NCBI GenBank assembly: GCA_900546445.1
Contig: URCV01000030.1
Span: 1 to 23,417 of the forward strand
Length of the DNA: 23,417 nt
Reading direction: 5' to 3'
From: an uncultured Bacteroidales bacterium
GTDB taxonomy: Bacteria > Bacteroidota > Bacteroidia > Bacteroidales > UBA932
The position numbers and the translations under genes were made by a program. Below, one piece after another: positions 7,062-14,199 of this stretch. Position 1 is the first letter of the stretch, and every line of letters begins with the position of its first letter. The notes under the pieces were generated by a model, which saw only the letters and a program-made list of their open reading frames with translations, was not told where the DNA came from and did no database searches.

Positions 7062-7889
7062 ATGAGAGTAAAAAAAGTAATAAAACTCATAAAAGGACAT
7101 AAACTTGGAATGCGTTCTAAATTAAATTTGAGTTTTATAGCTATTTCCATAGTATTATTGATTTCGAGTATCATCTCGATAGTGGAGTATCGTCGTATGA
7201 GCAGCTATATGTCCGAACTCATATCGAAGGACGTTAACTGCATCAGCGTGGCACGAAAGCTAGCCGACGTGTCTAACGAGTATAATCTCGACATACTCGC
7301 GCTCATCGGAGACGGCTCCTTGAGCAAGATGCCTGATTTCGATGCGAATTTCTTTATGAGTCGTTGCGACAGCCTACGCGATGCGATAGCCTATAACTCG
7401 TTCCTGCCGCTCGCCGACTCCGTGGAGTACTCCTATTCGGCTTATATGCTGACTTCTATGGAACTATCGGAAGTGGTGGAGTCGGACTTCATAAACACCA
7501 GGGAGTGGTATTTCGACAGGCTTCAGCCTAAATATGACAGACTTCGCTCCGATATCGATGCGCTGGTGTCCTCGCTCTATAAGGATTTGCATCACCACAC
7601 TAAGGACTTCGACAGTGGCTTTTACAGAAGCATCATTCCAAGCAGTGTCTCAGTGGCGGTGGCTTTGCTGCTGGTGCTCATGCTTCTCTATTTCATAAAT
7701 TCCTACTACATTTCCCCTGTACTGCTTATGCATAAGGGATTGAAAAGCTACAACTCATTCAATAAAAAATATACCGTCGAGTTCGAGGGCGACGACGAAT
7801 TGAAGGAAATAAATGAGGATATCGCTGAGCTATGCGATGAAAATCAGAAACTTAAGAACCGTATATCAGCACTGAAAAAGAAGAATTAG
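7062..7889 (+). CDS. two-TM sensor-like protein with HAMP-like region and no output domain
   Basis: I do not recognise a named family. The 275-residue product starts at ATG 7062; the frame is open upstream to 7014, but that stretch contains the likely promoter. Seen: a basic N-terminus, TM1 at about residues 23-41, an extracytoplasmic helical domain of about 150 residues (42-192) with the heptad-like look of four-helix-bundle sensors, TM2 at about 194-213, then a HAMP-like segment. The HAMP-like part has the typical Pro after TM2 (YYISP) and DDELKEINEDIAEL, and runs into a short basic coiled coil ending KLKNRISALKKKN. No kinase, cyclase, GGDEF or methyl-accepting domain follows, and the next gene starts 5 nt later in another frame. 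It looks like the input half of a histidine kinase or chemoreceptor standing alone. Co-transcription with the helicase is likely. Confidence 0.8.
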   Translation: MRVKKVIKLIKGHKLGMRSKLNLSFIAISIVLLISSIISIVEYRRMSSYMSELISKDVNCISVARKLADVSNEYNLDILALIGDGSLSKMPDFDANFFMSRCDSLRDAIAYNSFLPLADSVEYSYSAYMLTSMELSEVVESDFINTREWYFDRLQPKYDRLRSDIDALVSSLYKDLHHHTKDFDSGFYRSIIPSSVSVAVALLLVLMLLYFINSYYISPVLLMHKGLKSYNSFNKKYTVEFEGDDELKEINEDIAELCDENQKLKNRISALKKKN

Positions 7890-7894
7890 TCACG

Positions 7895-9283
7895 ATGTTT
7901 TATGATGAATTTCTAAGAGAATTCTCGTTCGAGCCTACACCGTGTCAGGATAATTTCTTCCGCGGAGTGTCCGATTTTCTGTCTACCGACGATGGCGACA
8001 TAATGGTAATAAACGGTTATGCCGGCACGGGAAAGACCTCGGCCGTCTCCGCAGTAATCAACGCCTTGACTAAAAGACGTTTTCGCTGTGTGCTAATGGC
8101 TCCTACCGGACGCGCTGCGAAAGTACTCAGCCAGATCTCCGGAAAGAGCGCCCAGACCATCCATAAGGGCATCTACCGTCAAAAGGGCGTGGGTGACAAT
8201 GGTTGGGGCCAATTCTCGCTTGCGCCTAACAAGTTCAAGCACACGCTCTTCGTAGTGGACGAGGCTTCGTTGATAGGGGTGGATGCGTCTTCATTGGCCA
8301 ATTTCGGCTCGGGCGACCTGCTCTCCGATTTGGTGCAGTACGTGCGAAACGGGGAAGACTGTCGTCTGCTGCTGGTCGGGGACAGTGCACAGCTCCCACC
8401 TGTGGGTATGGATGAGAGTCCCGCACTGGACAGGAATTGTATGGATTTGTTCGGAGGAGTTAGCTATCTCACTCTAAATACCGTCGTCCGGCAGGCAGAA
8501 GGCTCCGGCATCCTGCAGAATGCCACTGCGTTGCGCACAGATCTGGACGCGGGCAGATTGGCCATAAGGACAGAGGGTTTCGCAGATGTGGAGAGAATCG
8601 GAGGCGGTGAGCTGATAGACGCACTGAATTCGGCGTACAGCGAGTTCGGGGAAGACGAGACCATCGTGATTTGCCGCTCAAACAAGAAGGCCGTAAGGTA
8701 TAATCTGGGGATTCGCTCTATGGTGGATTTTAAGGAAGAGAAGCTTCTACGAGGGGATAAGTTGATGATAGTCAAGAACTGCTATCAGTTTCTGGACGAG
8801 GACTCGCCTATGGGATATATAGCTAACGGCGATGTGGCGAGGCTCGAAAGGATAGGAAATTTCGAGGATAGGTATGGATTGCATTTCGCGTCGGCGACCC
8901 TCACTTTTCCGGACTACGACGATGAGAGGATAGTGGCAAAAGTGCTTCTGGATACGCTGGAAAGCGACAGTGCCTCACTCACTTCGCAGCAGCAATCGGC
9001 GCTTTACGAAGGAGTTAACGAAGATTATTCGCACATCAATTCGAAAAAGCGAAGATACGAGCAGGTGCGAGAGGACCCATATTATAACGCCCTGCAGCTC
9101 AAGTATGCCCAGGCCATCACTTGTCATAAGGCTCAGGGTGGACAGTGGGATTGCGTGTTCATAGACTGTCCGTTCTGGGAGGATGAGATGACTCGGGACG
9201 ATTTGAAATGGATGTACACCGCTCTTACGAGGGCGAAAAAGAAAGTTTATCTGGTAAATTTCAGAGATGCTTATTATATTTGA
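7895..9283 (+). CDS. RecD/Dda-like superfamily 1 DNA helicase
   Basis: A 462-residue SF1B-type ATPase expected to unwind DNA 5' to 3' in repair or recombination. Motifs in order: Walker A GYAGTGKTSA (41-50, Lys47), motif Ia MAPTGRAAKVL, Walker B VVDEASLIG (Asp122, Glu123), motif III GDSAQLPPVG (162-171), motif IV-like IVICRSNKKAVRYN, motif V ITCHKAQGGQWD (from about 408), motif VI YTALTRAKK (about 441-449). It is much shorter than RecD2 and lacks the long N-terminal HhH region, so it is a compact helicase; no RecB or RecC is nearby. It begins 5 nt after the sensor-like gene, and its TGA stop shares its A with the ATG of the peptidase gene. A function in exonuclease V is not implied. Confidence 0.93.
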   Translation: MFYDEFLREFSFEPTPCQDNFFRGVSDFLSTDDGDIMVINGYAGTGKTSAVSAVINALTKRRFRCVLMAPTGRAAKVLSQISGKSAQTIHKGIYRQKGVGDNGWGQFSLAPNKFKHTLFVVDEASLIGVDASSLANFGSGDLLSDLVQYVRNGEDCRLLLVGDSAQLPPVGMDESPALDRNCMDLFGGVSYLTLNTVVRQAEGSGILQNATALRTDLDAGRLAIRTEGFADVERIGGGELIDALNSAYSEFGEDETIVICRSNKKAVRYNLGIRSMVDFKEEKLLRGDKLMIVKNCYQFLDEDSPMGYIANGDVARLERIGNFEDRYGLHFASATLTFPDYDDERIVAKVLLDTLESDSASLTSQQQSALYEGVNEDYSHINSKKRRYEQVREDPYYNALQLKYAQAITCHKAQGGQWDCVFIDCPFWEDEMTRDDLKWMYTALTRAKKKVYLVNFRDAYYI

Positions 9284-11127
9284 TGATTATGAGAGTTAAT
9301 GATAAAGTTTTTGTTTTGGCCGTCTTGATGTGTCTTGCGACTTCAGTGTCCGCTAAGGTATATAACGAGACGCCATCTCCTGACGGCACCATGTGCGCCT
9401 ACACCGGCGAAGATCACAATCTCTACGTGAAAAATGAGCAGGGAATAGAAGTCCAGCTCACTTTCGACGGGTCGGATCTCATTATGAACGGCTATGCCTC
9501 GTGGGTTTACTACGAGGAGATTTTCGGTAGACCTTCGAGGTACAAAGCCTTCTGGTGGAGCCCCGATTCGAAAAAGATAGCATTCTATCGCTTCGATAAT
9601 TCACTGGTTCCTATGTTCCCCATCTATTCGCCTTTCGGACAGCAGGGACATATTACCAGGACCCGCTACCCTAAGGCAGGGGAGCCTAACCCTAAGGTAA
9701 GGGTGGGAATAGTGTCCGTAGATGGACACAGCGATGTGGTTTGGGCCGATTTCGACCAGGACGAGGACCAGTATTTCGGAACTCCTTTCTGGTGCGACGA
9801 CTCGCAGAAACTCTTCGTGCAGTGGATGCCGAGAGTGCAGCAGGAATTGCGCCTCTACAGCGTGGACGCCGAAAAGGGAAAGCTAGAGACTATATATAAG
9901 GAGGAATATCCTACTTGGGTTAACTGGATGGACGATATGCTCTTCGCCTCGGACGGACTCTATATGGTAAGGGATTTCGAGACTCTCTGGCAGCAGATTT
10001 ATTTCTTGTCCTATGACGGAAAGACCTTTACCCGCCTTACCGACGGCATAAACTGGAGAATCTCGCTCGTGAAGCTTAACGAGAAGACTCGTGAGGTGTA
10101 TTTTACTTCACACAGGGACTCCGACGTGCATTCTTGTCTTTATAAGGTGAATGCGGAAGGAAAGATAACGCTTCTCAGCGACCCTATGAAAAATGTCGAC
10201 AGAGTGGAGATAGCCGACGATTTCAAGTCGTATTCCATTACCCTGTCCGACATTAACTCCCAGCCTGTAACCTATCACTACAAGGTGGGAAGAAGGGGTA
10301 AGATTACTGAGACTTCGGTAGAGAAATCCGAGATGGAATTGCCTCAGGACCGTCCTGTTAAGGACATAGTCTATCTAAGCCTCGAAGATGGAACCAGGAT
10401 TCCGGCCAGCGTAGCCTTGCCTAAGGATTTCGACTCTTCGAAACAATATCCTCTGGTTATGGAAATCTACGGCGGTCCGGACACCCCGTACGTGAATGAC
10501 AGGTGGCGTGGAATCAGCGACAGGGATATGTGGTACTATAATAACGGAATCATAAAGGTGGTGGCCGACACCCGTGCTGCAGGACATAACGGCAGGGCCG
10601 GAATTGACCTGATATATAGAGACCTGGTAAGCGTACCGGTGCAGGATTTCGTGAGCTGGGCCAATTACCTGGGCTCCCTTCCTTATGTGGATGCGTCGCG
10701 AATCGGCGTAGAAGGGTTCTCTTTCGGTGGCACTATGACCGCTATGCTCGTAATGACCCATCCGGAGTGCTTCAAATGCGGAATCGCCGGAGGGGGCGTG
10801 TATGACTGGATTCTTTACGACACTCATTACACCGAGCGCTTTATGGATACCCCGTCACGTAATCCCGATGGATATGCTGTATCTCGCGTGCTGAATTATG
10901 TTCCGGTTTACGACGATTCCCTGTCCTTCCTCAAGCTCACCCACGGAACGGGCGACGACAACGTCCATTTCCAGAATACTCTTCAGCTAATTAACGAATT
11001 GGAGATTAACGGAAAGCAGTTCGAATTGATGATATACCCGGACGGAATGCACGGCTATCGTGGACTTCAGGGCGAGCACGACAGGCAGTCCGATTACAGG
11101 TTTTGGAAAGAACACTTTAACTTATAA
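9283..11127 (+). CDS. S9-family prolyl (DPP IV-like) peptidase, secreted
   Basis: Removes X-Pro/X-Ala dipeptides from peptide N-termini; such enzymes are periplasmic or surface-associated in Bacteroidales. With the ATG at 9283 the product has 614 residues (ATG 9289 is an alternative); the in-frame extension to 9208 lies inside the helicase and is rejected. A signal peptide ends near SVSA (about residue 24). The beta-propeller has the DPP IV double-Glu signature YYEEIFGR (Glu78, Glu79) and AFWWSPDSKKIAFYRFD. The alpha/beta-hydrolase domain has EGFSFGG with Ser480, GTGDDNVHF with Asp558/559 and DGMHGYRG with His590, so the triad is intact. It is about 100 residues shorter than typical bacterial DPP IV, with the loss at the N-terminal side of the propeller. 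It overlaps the helicase stop by one base. Confidence 0.92.
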   Translation: MIMRVNDKVFVLAVLMCLATSVSAKVYNETPSPDGTMCAYTGEDHNLYVKNEQGIEVQLTFDGSDLIMNGYASWVYYEEIFGRPSRYKAFWWSPDSKKIAFYRFDNSLVPMFPIYSPFGQQGHITRTRYPKAGEPNPKVRVGIVSVDGHSDVVWADFDQDEDQYFGTPFWCDDSQKLFVQWMPRVQQELRLYSVDAEKGKLETIYKEEYPTWVNWMDDMLFASDGLYMVRDFETLWQQIYFLSYDGKTFTRLTDGINWRISLVKLNEKTREVYFTSHRDSDVHSCLYKVNAEGKITLLSDPMKNVDRVEIADDFKSYSITLSDINSQPVTYHYKVGRRGKITETSVEKSEMELPQDRPVKDIVYLSLEDGTRIPASVALPKDFDSSKQYPLVMEIYGGPDTPYVNDRWRGISDRDMWYYNNGIIKVVADTRAAGHNGRAGIDLIYRDLVSVPVQDFVSWANYLGSLPYVDASRIGVEGFSFGGTMTAMLVMTHPECFKCGIAGGGVYDWILYDTHYTERFMDTPSRNPDGYAVSRVLNYVPVYDDSLSFLKLTHGTGDDNVHFQNTLQLINELEINGKQFELMIYPDGMHGYRGLQGEHDRQSDYRFWKEHFNL

Positions 11128-11132
11128 TTGAT

Positions 11133-12794
11133 ATGGCAGATTATTTGGAAGTCGCCCACACTTGGTTGGGTGCAGAATTTGACGAGCAGACCCGCGAACA
11201 GGTTCGCGCCCTTATGGCCGGTGACCAGGCGGAGCTCGAAGATGCTTTTTATAAGACGCTTGAGTTCGGTACGGGAGGTCTTCGCGGCATTATGGGCGTG
11301 GGAACGAACCGTATGAATGTCTATACCGTGGCTATGGCCACGCAAGGGTTGGCCGAGTACATATTGGCCCATAAGACGGAGGAAAGGGTGTCGGTGTGCG
11401 TGTCGTACGATAGCCGCAACCACAGCCGCGAATTCGCGCACATCACTGCGGAAGTCTTGAGTGCCAATGGTATAGATGTCTTTCTTTTCAACGACATACG
11501 TCCTACCCCCGAGCTTTCGTACAGCATAAGGGCCAAGAGCTCGATAGCCGGCGTGATGGTGACGGCTTCGCATAATCCTAAGGAATATAACGGCTATAAG
11601 GTCTTCTGGAGCGATGGCGGACAGATTACCTCTCCTGTGGACAAGGAGATAGTCGAGCAAGTTTCCAAAATCACATCTCCTTCTATGGTAAGGCATAAGG
11701 CAGAGGGCCGAAAGGGGGACATTACTATGATGGGCGAGGAGATGGATAAGGCATATCTCTCTGACATACTGTCACTCTCTCTTAGTCCTGAACTGGACAG
11801 GAAGCATAGCGACCTTAAGATAGTCTATACTCCTCTCCACGGTTGCGGCGTAAGGCTCGTGCCGGCGGCTCTCAATGCGCTCGGCTTCGAGAATATAATC
11901 CACGTGCCTGAGCAGGATGTGTCGGACGGTAACTTCCCGACGGTCGTCTCGCCTAACCCGGAAGAGGCTTCGGCGCTCAAGATGGCTCTCGCGAAGGCCG
12001 ACGAATGTGGGGCAGACCTCGTGATAGCGACCGATCCCGATGCGGACAGAATGGGTATCGCGGTGCGCGACTTGGACGGAAAGATGGTGCTTTTCAACGG
12101 CAACCAGACGGCGTCCCTTATGACATTCTACATCCTTTCGCGTATGAAGGAACTCGGACGCCTGACTCCGGGAAAATACTGCGTGAAGACCATCGTTACC
12201 ACGGAACTTCTCCGCGAGATATGCGACAGCTTCTCAGTGCCTGTCCATAACGTACTTACAGGCTTCAAATACATAGCGGAAGTGGTGAAGAAGCACGAGG
12301 CCGACGGCGAATTCATCTGCGGTGGAGAGGAGAGCTATGGCTTTAACGTGGGCCAATTCGTCCGCGACAAGGATGCTCAGTGCGCTGCCATCTTCGTGGC
12401 CGAGACCGCAAGCTGGGCAGCAGAGCAGGGCCTGACCCTATACTCGCTGATGCAGAAAATCTACTCGCTCTACGGCTATCGTAAGGAAGCGCTTGTGAGC
12501 TTGGTAAGAAAGGGAATCAGCGGCGCCCATGAGATTCGTGGCATTATGGCAGATTTTCGGGCCAATCCGCCTACCCAGATGTGTGGCAGCCCTGTTTGCA
12601 AGGTAGTGGACTATCTGCATCCGGAGCTTACCGGACTTCCTAAAAGCGACGTGCTTCAGTTCTTCGATGAAGACGGAGACGTGGTGAGCGTTCGTCCTTC
12701 CGGAACCGAGCCGAAGATCAAATTCTATTTCGGGGCTAAGGGAGACGATGCCGATGCTAAGATAGAAAGGCTTAAAGAGCAGTTCGTCCGCTAA
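11133..12794 (+). CDS. alpha-D-phosphohexomutase (phosphoglucomutase/phosphomannomutase)
   Basis: Interconverts hexose 1- and 6-phosphates in the cytoplasm, feeding nucleotide-sugar synthesis or glycogen use. The 553-residue product has all four active-site loops: phosphoserine loop TASHNPKEYNGYK (Ser146), metal loop ATDPDADRMGIAV (Asp301, Asp303, Asp305), sugar loop GGEESYGF (397-404) and phosphate loop RPSGTEPKIKF (from Arg521). N-terminal FGTGGLRGIMG is typical of the PGM2/PgcA-like group; glucose versus mannose preference cannot be read from sequence. It starts at ATG 11133, 5 nt after the peptidase stop, and is the last gene of the run. Its final 23 nt overlap the convergent nth gene. 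Confidence 0.94.
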   Translation: MADYLEVAHTWLGAEFDEQTREQVRALMAGDQAELEDAFYKTLEFGTGGLRGIMGVGTNRMNVYTVAMATQGLAEYILAHKTEERVSVCVSYDSRNHSREFAHITAEVLSANGIDVFLFNDIRPTPELSYSIRAKSSIAGVMVTASHNPKEYNGYKVFWSDGGQITSPVDKEIVEQVSKITSPSMVRHKAEGRKGDITMMGEEMDKAYLSDILSLSLSPELDRKHSDLKIVYTPLHGCGVRLVPAALNALGFENIIHVPEQDVSDGNFPTVVSPNPEEASALKMALAKADECGADLVIATDPDADRMGIAVRDLDGKMVLFNGNQTASLMTFYILSRMKELGRLTPGKYCVKTIVTTELLREICDSFSVPVHNVLTGFKYIAEVVKKHEADGEFICGGEESYGFNVGQFVRDKDAQCAAIFVAETASWAAEQGLTLYSLMQKIYSLYGYRKEALVSLVRKGISGAHEIRGIMADFRANPPTQMCGSPVCKVVDYLHPELTGLPKSDVLQFFDEDGDVVSVRPSGTEPKIKFYFGAKGDDADAKIERLKEQFVR

Positions 12795-13419
12795 GAAAAT
12801 AGTATTCGCAATAAGATTTGAGCGCGCATTTGTCACACAGAGGAGTGCGCGCTTTGCATATATATCGTCCGTGAAGTATGAGCCAATGATGCGCAATGGG
12901 ACGAATCTGTTCGGCTATGTTAGCCTCAAGCTCCTGCTCCACGGCTTCCGGGGTCTTTCCGTCGCTAAGGCCCAGCCTGTGCGCTACCCTGAACACGTGG
13001 GTGTCCACGGCGATTACGGGTTTGTTATAGATGATGGAAGCGACGACATTGGCCGTTTTCCTGCCCACTCCGCTGAGCGACATCAGAGCATCGATGTCCG
13101 AAGGTACTTGTCCGTCGAATCGCTCCACGAGTCCGCGCGCCATCTCCACCAGGTGCTCTGCCTTCGCATTAGGGTAGGATATGGAGCTGATTATGTCCTT
13201 TACTTCGGATGGCGATGCCTGGGCGAGTCTCTGTGCATCGGGATAGGCTTCGAAAAGACGGGGAGTCACCATATTTACTCGCTTGTCGGTGCACTGGGCC
13301 GACAGAAGTACGGCGCAGATTAGCTGGAATGGATTCTCGAACCTGAGTTCAGGCTCGGCTATGGGCACTTCCCTTTGGAAATAGTCCAGGATGTGATGGT
13401 ATCTTTCGGCTCTGTCCAT
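12772..13419 (-). CDS. nth: endonuclease III (DNA glycosylase/AP lyase)
   Basis: Excises oxidised pyrimidines and cleaves at the abasic site during base excision repair. The 215-residue protein shows the helix-hairpin-helix LSGVGRKTANVV with catalytic Lys121, catalytic Asp139 in AVDTHVFRVAHR, and a C-terminal [4Fe-4S] cluster with spacing C-x6-C-x2-C-x5-C (Cys188, 195, 198, 204). Length and residues are fully standard. It starts at ATG 13419, 2 nt after the ftsE stop, so it should be co-transcribed with ftsE. The 3' end overlaps the convergent phosphohexomutase by 23 nt. Confidence 0.97.
   Translation of the reverse strand: MDRAERYHHILDYFQREVPIAEPELRFENPFQLICAVLLSAQCTDKRVNMVTPRLFEAYPDAQRLAQASPSEVKDIISSISYPNAKAEHLVEMARGLVERFDGQVPSDIDALMSLSGVGRKTANVVASIIYNKPVIAVDTHVFRVAHRLGLSDGKTPEAVEQELEANIAEQIRPIAHHWLILHGRYICKARTPLCDKCALKSYCEYYFLSGRTAL
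12821..12853 (+). terminator. candidate terminator for the + operon, embedded antisense in nth
   Basis: AGCGCGCA (12821-12828) and TGCGCGCT (12846-12853) form a perfect 8-bp GC-rich stem with a 17-nt loop, followed only by a short T run. It starts 27 nt after the phosphohexomutase stop and could end that transcript. It also lies in the coding sequence for the Fe-S cluster of Nth, so it may simply reflect codon content. Confidence 0.35.
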
Positions 13420-13421
13420 CC

Positions 13422-14105
13422 TTACTCGCCTTGTCGGGTTCCTTCGCAGAGGGTACAGCTCTCATTGTCACAGACATAGACTTTACCTTTATGGCGGTCT
13501 ACTATGCCCTTGTCGTGGGTAATCATCACGATGGCTGTGTTATGCTCCCTGTTCAATTTTTCGAAAAGCTCCATTATGCCTTCGGCAGTTTCTTCGTCGA
13601 GATTGCCGGTAGGCTCGTCGGCGAGAATTATCTGTGGGTCGTTAAGAAGGGCGCGCGCGATGCATATTCTCTGTTGCTCTCCTCCCGAAAGCTGGTAAGG
13701 GTAGCGGTGCGCCTTCGTGCTCATGCCTACGGCGGCGAGCACTTCGTCGATTCTGCTCTCTATGGCTTCGCTATTTTTCCAGCCTGTGGCCTTGAGTACG
13801 AATGAAAGATTATCGTGAACCGTCCTGTCCTTAAGGAGCTGGAGGTCCTGGAATACGATACCCAACTTCCTTCGCAAGAAAGGAATCTCCTTCGTCCTTA
13901 TGGAAGAGATGTCATATCCGCACACTTCCACCTTTCCGCTCTCAGGCATAGTCTGTGCAGTGAAAGTGTTGAAAAGCGATGTCTTTCCGGTGCCTACCTT
14001 ACCGGTGATGTATATGAAGTCACCTTCATTTATGTCCATATTAACATCGTAAAGGATTACGGTGTCGGAGTTAGTGATGTCGGCGTGTTTGACAGATATG
14101 ATCAT
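13422..14105 (-). CDS. ftsE: cell-division ABC transporter ATPase FtsE
   Basis: FtsE is the ATPase that, with membrane partner FtsX, controls peptidoglycan hydrolases at the division septum. The 227-residue protein has Walker A GKVGTGKT (35-42), Q-loop VFQDLQLL (Gln86), signature LSGGEQQR (139-146), Walker B IILADEP (Asp163, Glu164) and H-loop His197. The start is set at ATG 14105 (MIISVKH), giving family length; the frame is open to 14336, but that would overlap the divergent gene and both promoters. The tail has an unusual Cys-rich end, CDNESCTLCEG (Cys212, 217, 220). No ftsX is adjacent; nth follows 2 nt downstream. A related ABC ATPase (LolD-type) is a weaker alternative. Confidence 0.85.
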   Translation of the reverse strand: MIISVKHADITNSDTVILYDVNMDINEGDFIYITGKVGTGKTSLFNTFTAQTMPESGKVEVCGYDISSIRTKEIPFLRRKLGIVFQDLQLLKDRTVHDNLSFVLKATGWKNSEAIESRIDEVLAAVGMSTKAHRYPYQLSGGEQQRICIARALLNDPQIILADEPTGNLDEETAEGIMELFEKLNREHNTAIVMITHDKGIVDRHKGKVYVCDNESCTLCEGTRQGE

Positions 14106-14128
14106 ACCATTTACATTAAAGGTGTGTA

Positions 14129-14136
14129 CAAAAATA
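14129..14136 (-). promoter_or_regulatory. candidate -7 box for ftsE-nth
   Basis: TATTTTTG on the minus strand matches TAnnTTTG. It ends 23 nt before the ftsE ATG at 14105, giving a leader of about 17 nt. No convincing -33 element is seen. Confidence 0.5.
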
Positions 14137-14168
14137 GCAAATTTTAAGGCATAATGGAAAGAATTTAG

Positions 14169-14176
14169 TAAATTTG
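14169..14176 (+). promoter_or_regulatory. candidate -7 box for the TPR/barrel/mgsA operon
   Basis: TAAATTTG matches TAnnTTTG and ends 23 nt before the ATG at 14200, giving a leader of about 17 nt. It is divergent from the ftsE box, with 32 nt between the two. Confidence 0.5.
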
Positions 14177-14199
14177 GGGCTTTAGTAATATAGTTGACT

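Noticed and set aside
9208..9282. N-terminal extension of the DPP IV-like peptidase
   Set aside because: It lies inside the helicase gene; ATG 9283 gives a proper signal peptide and a 1-nt overlap.
7895..9283. Helicase as part of a phage-defence system
   Set aside because: Neighbours are a peptidase, a phosphohexomutase and a sensor-like protein; no nuclease or known defence partner is seen.
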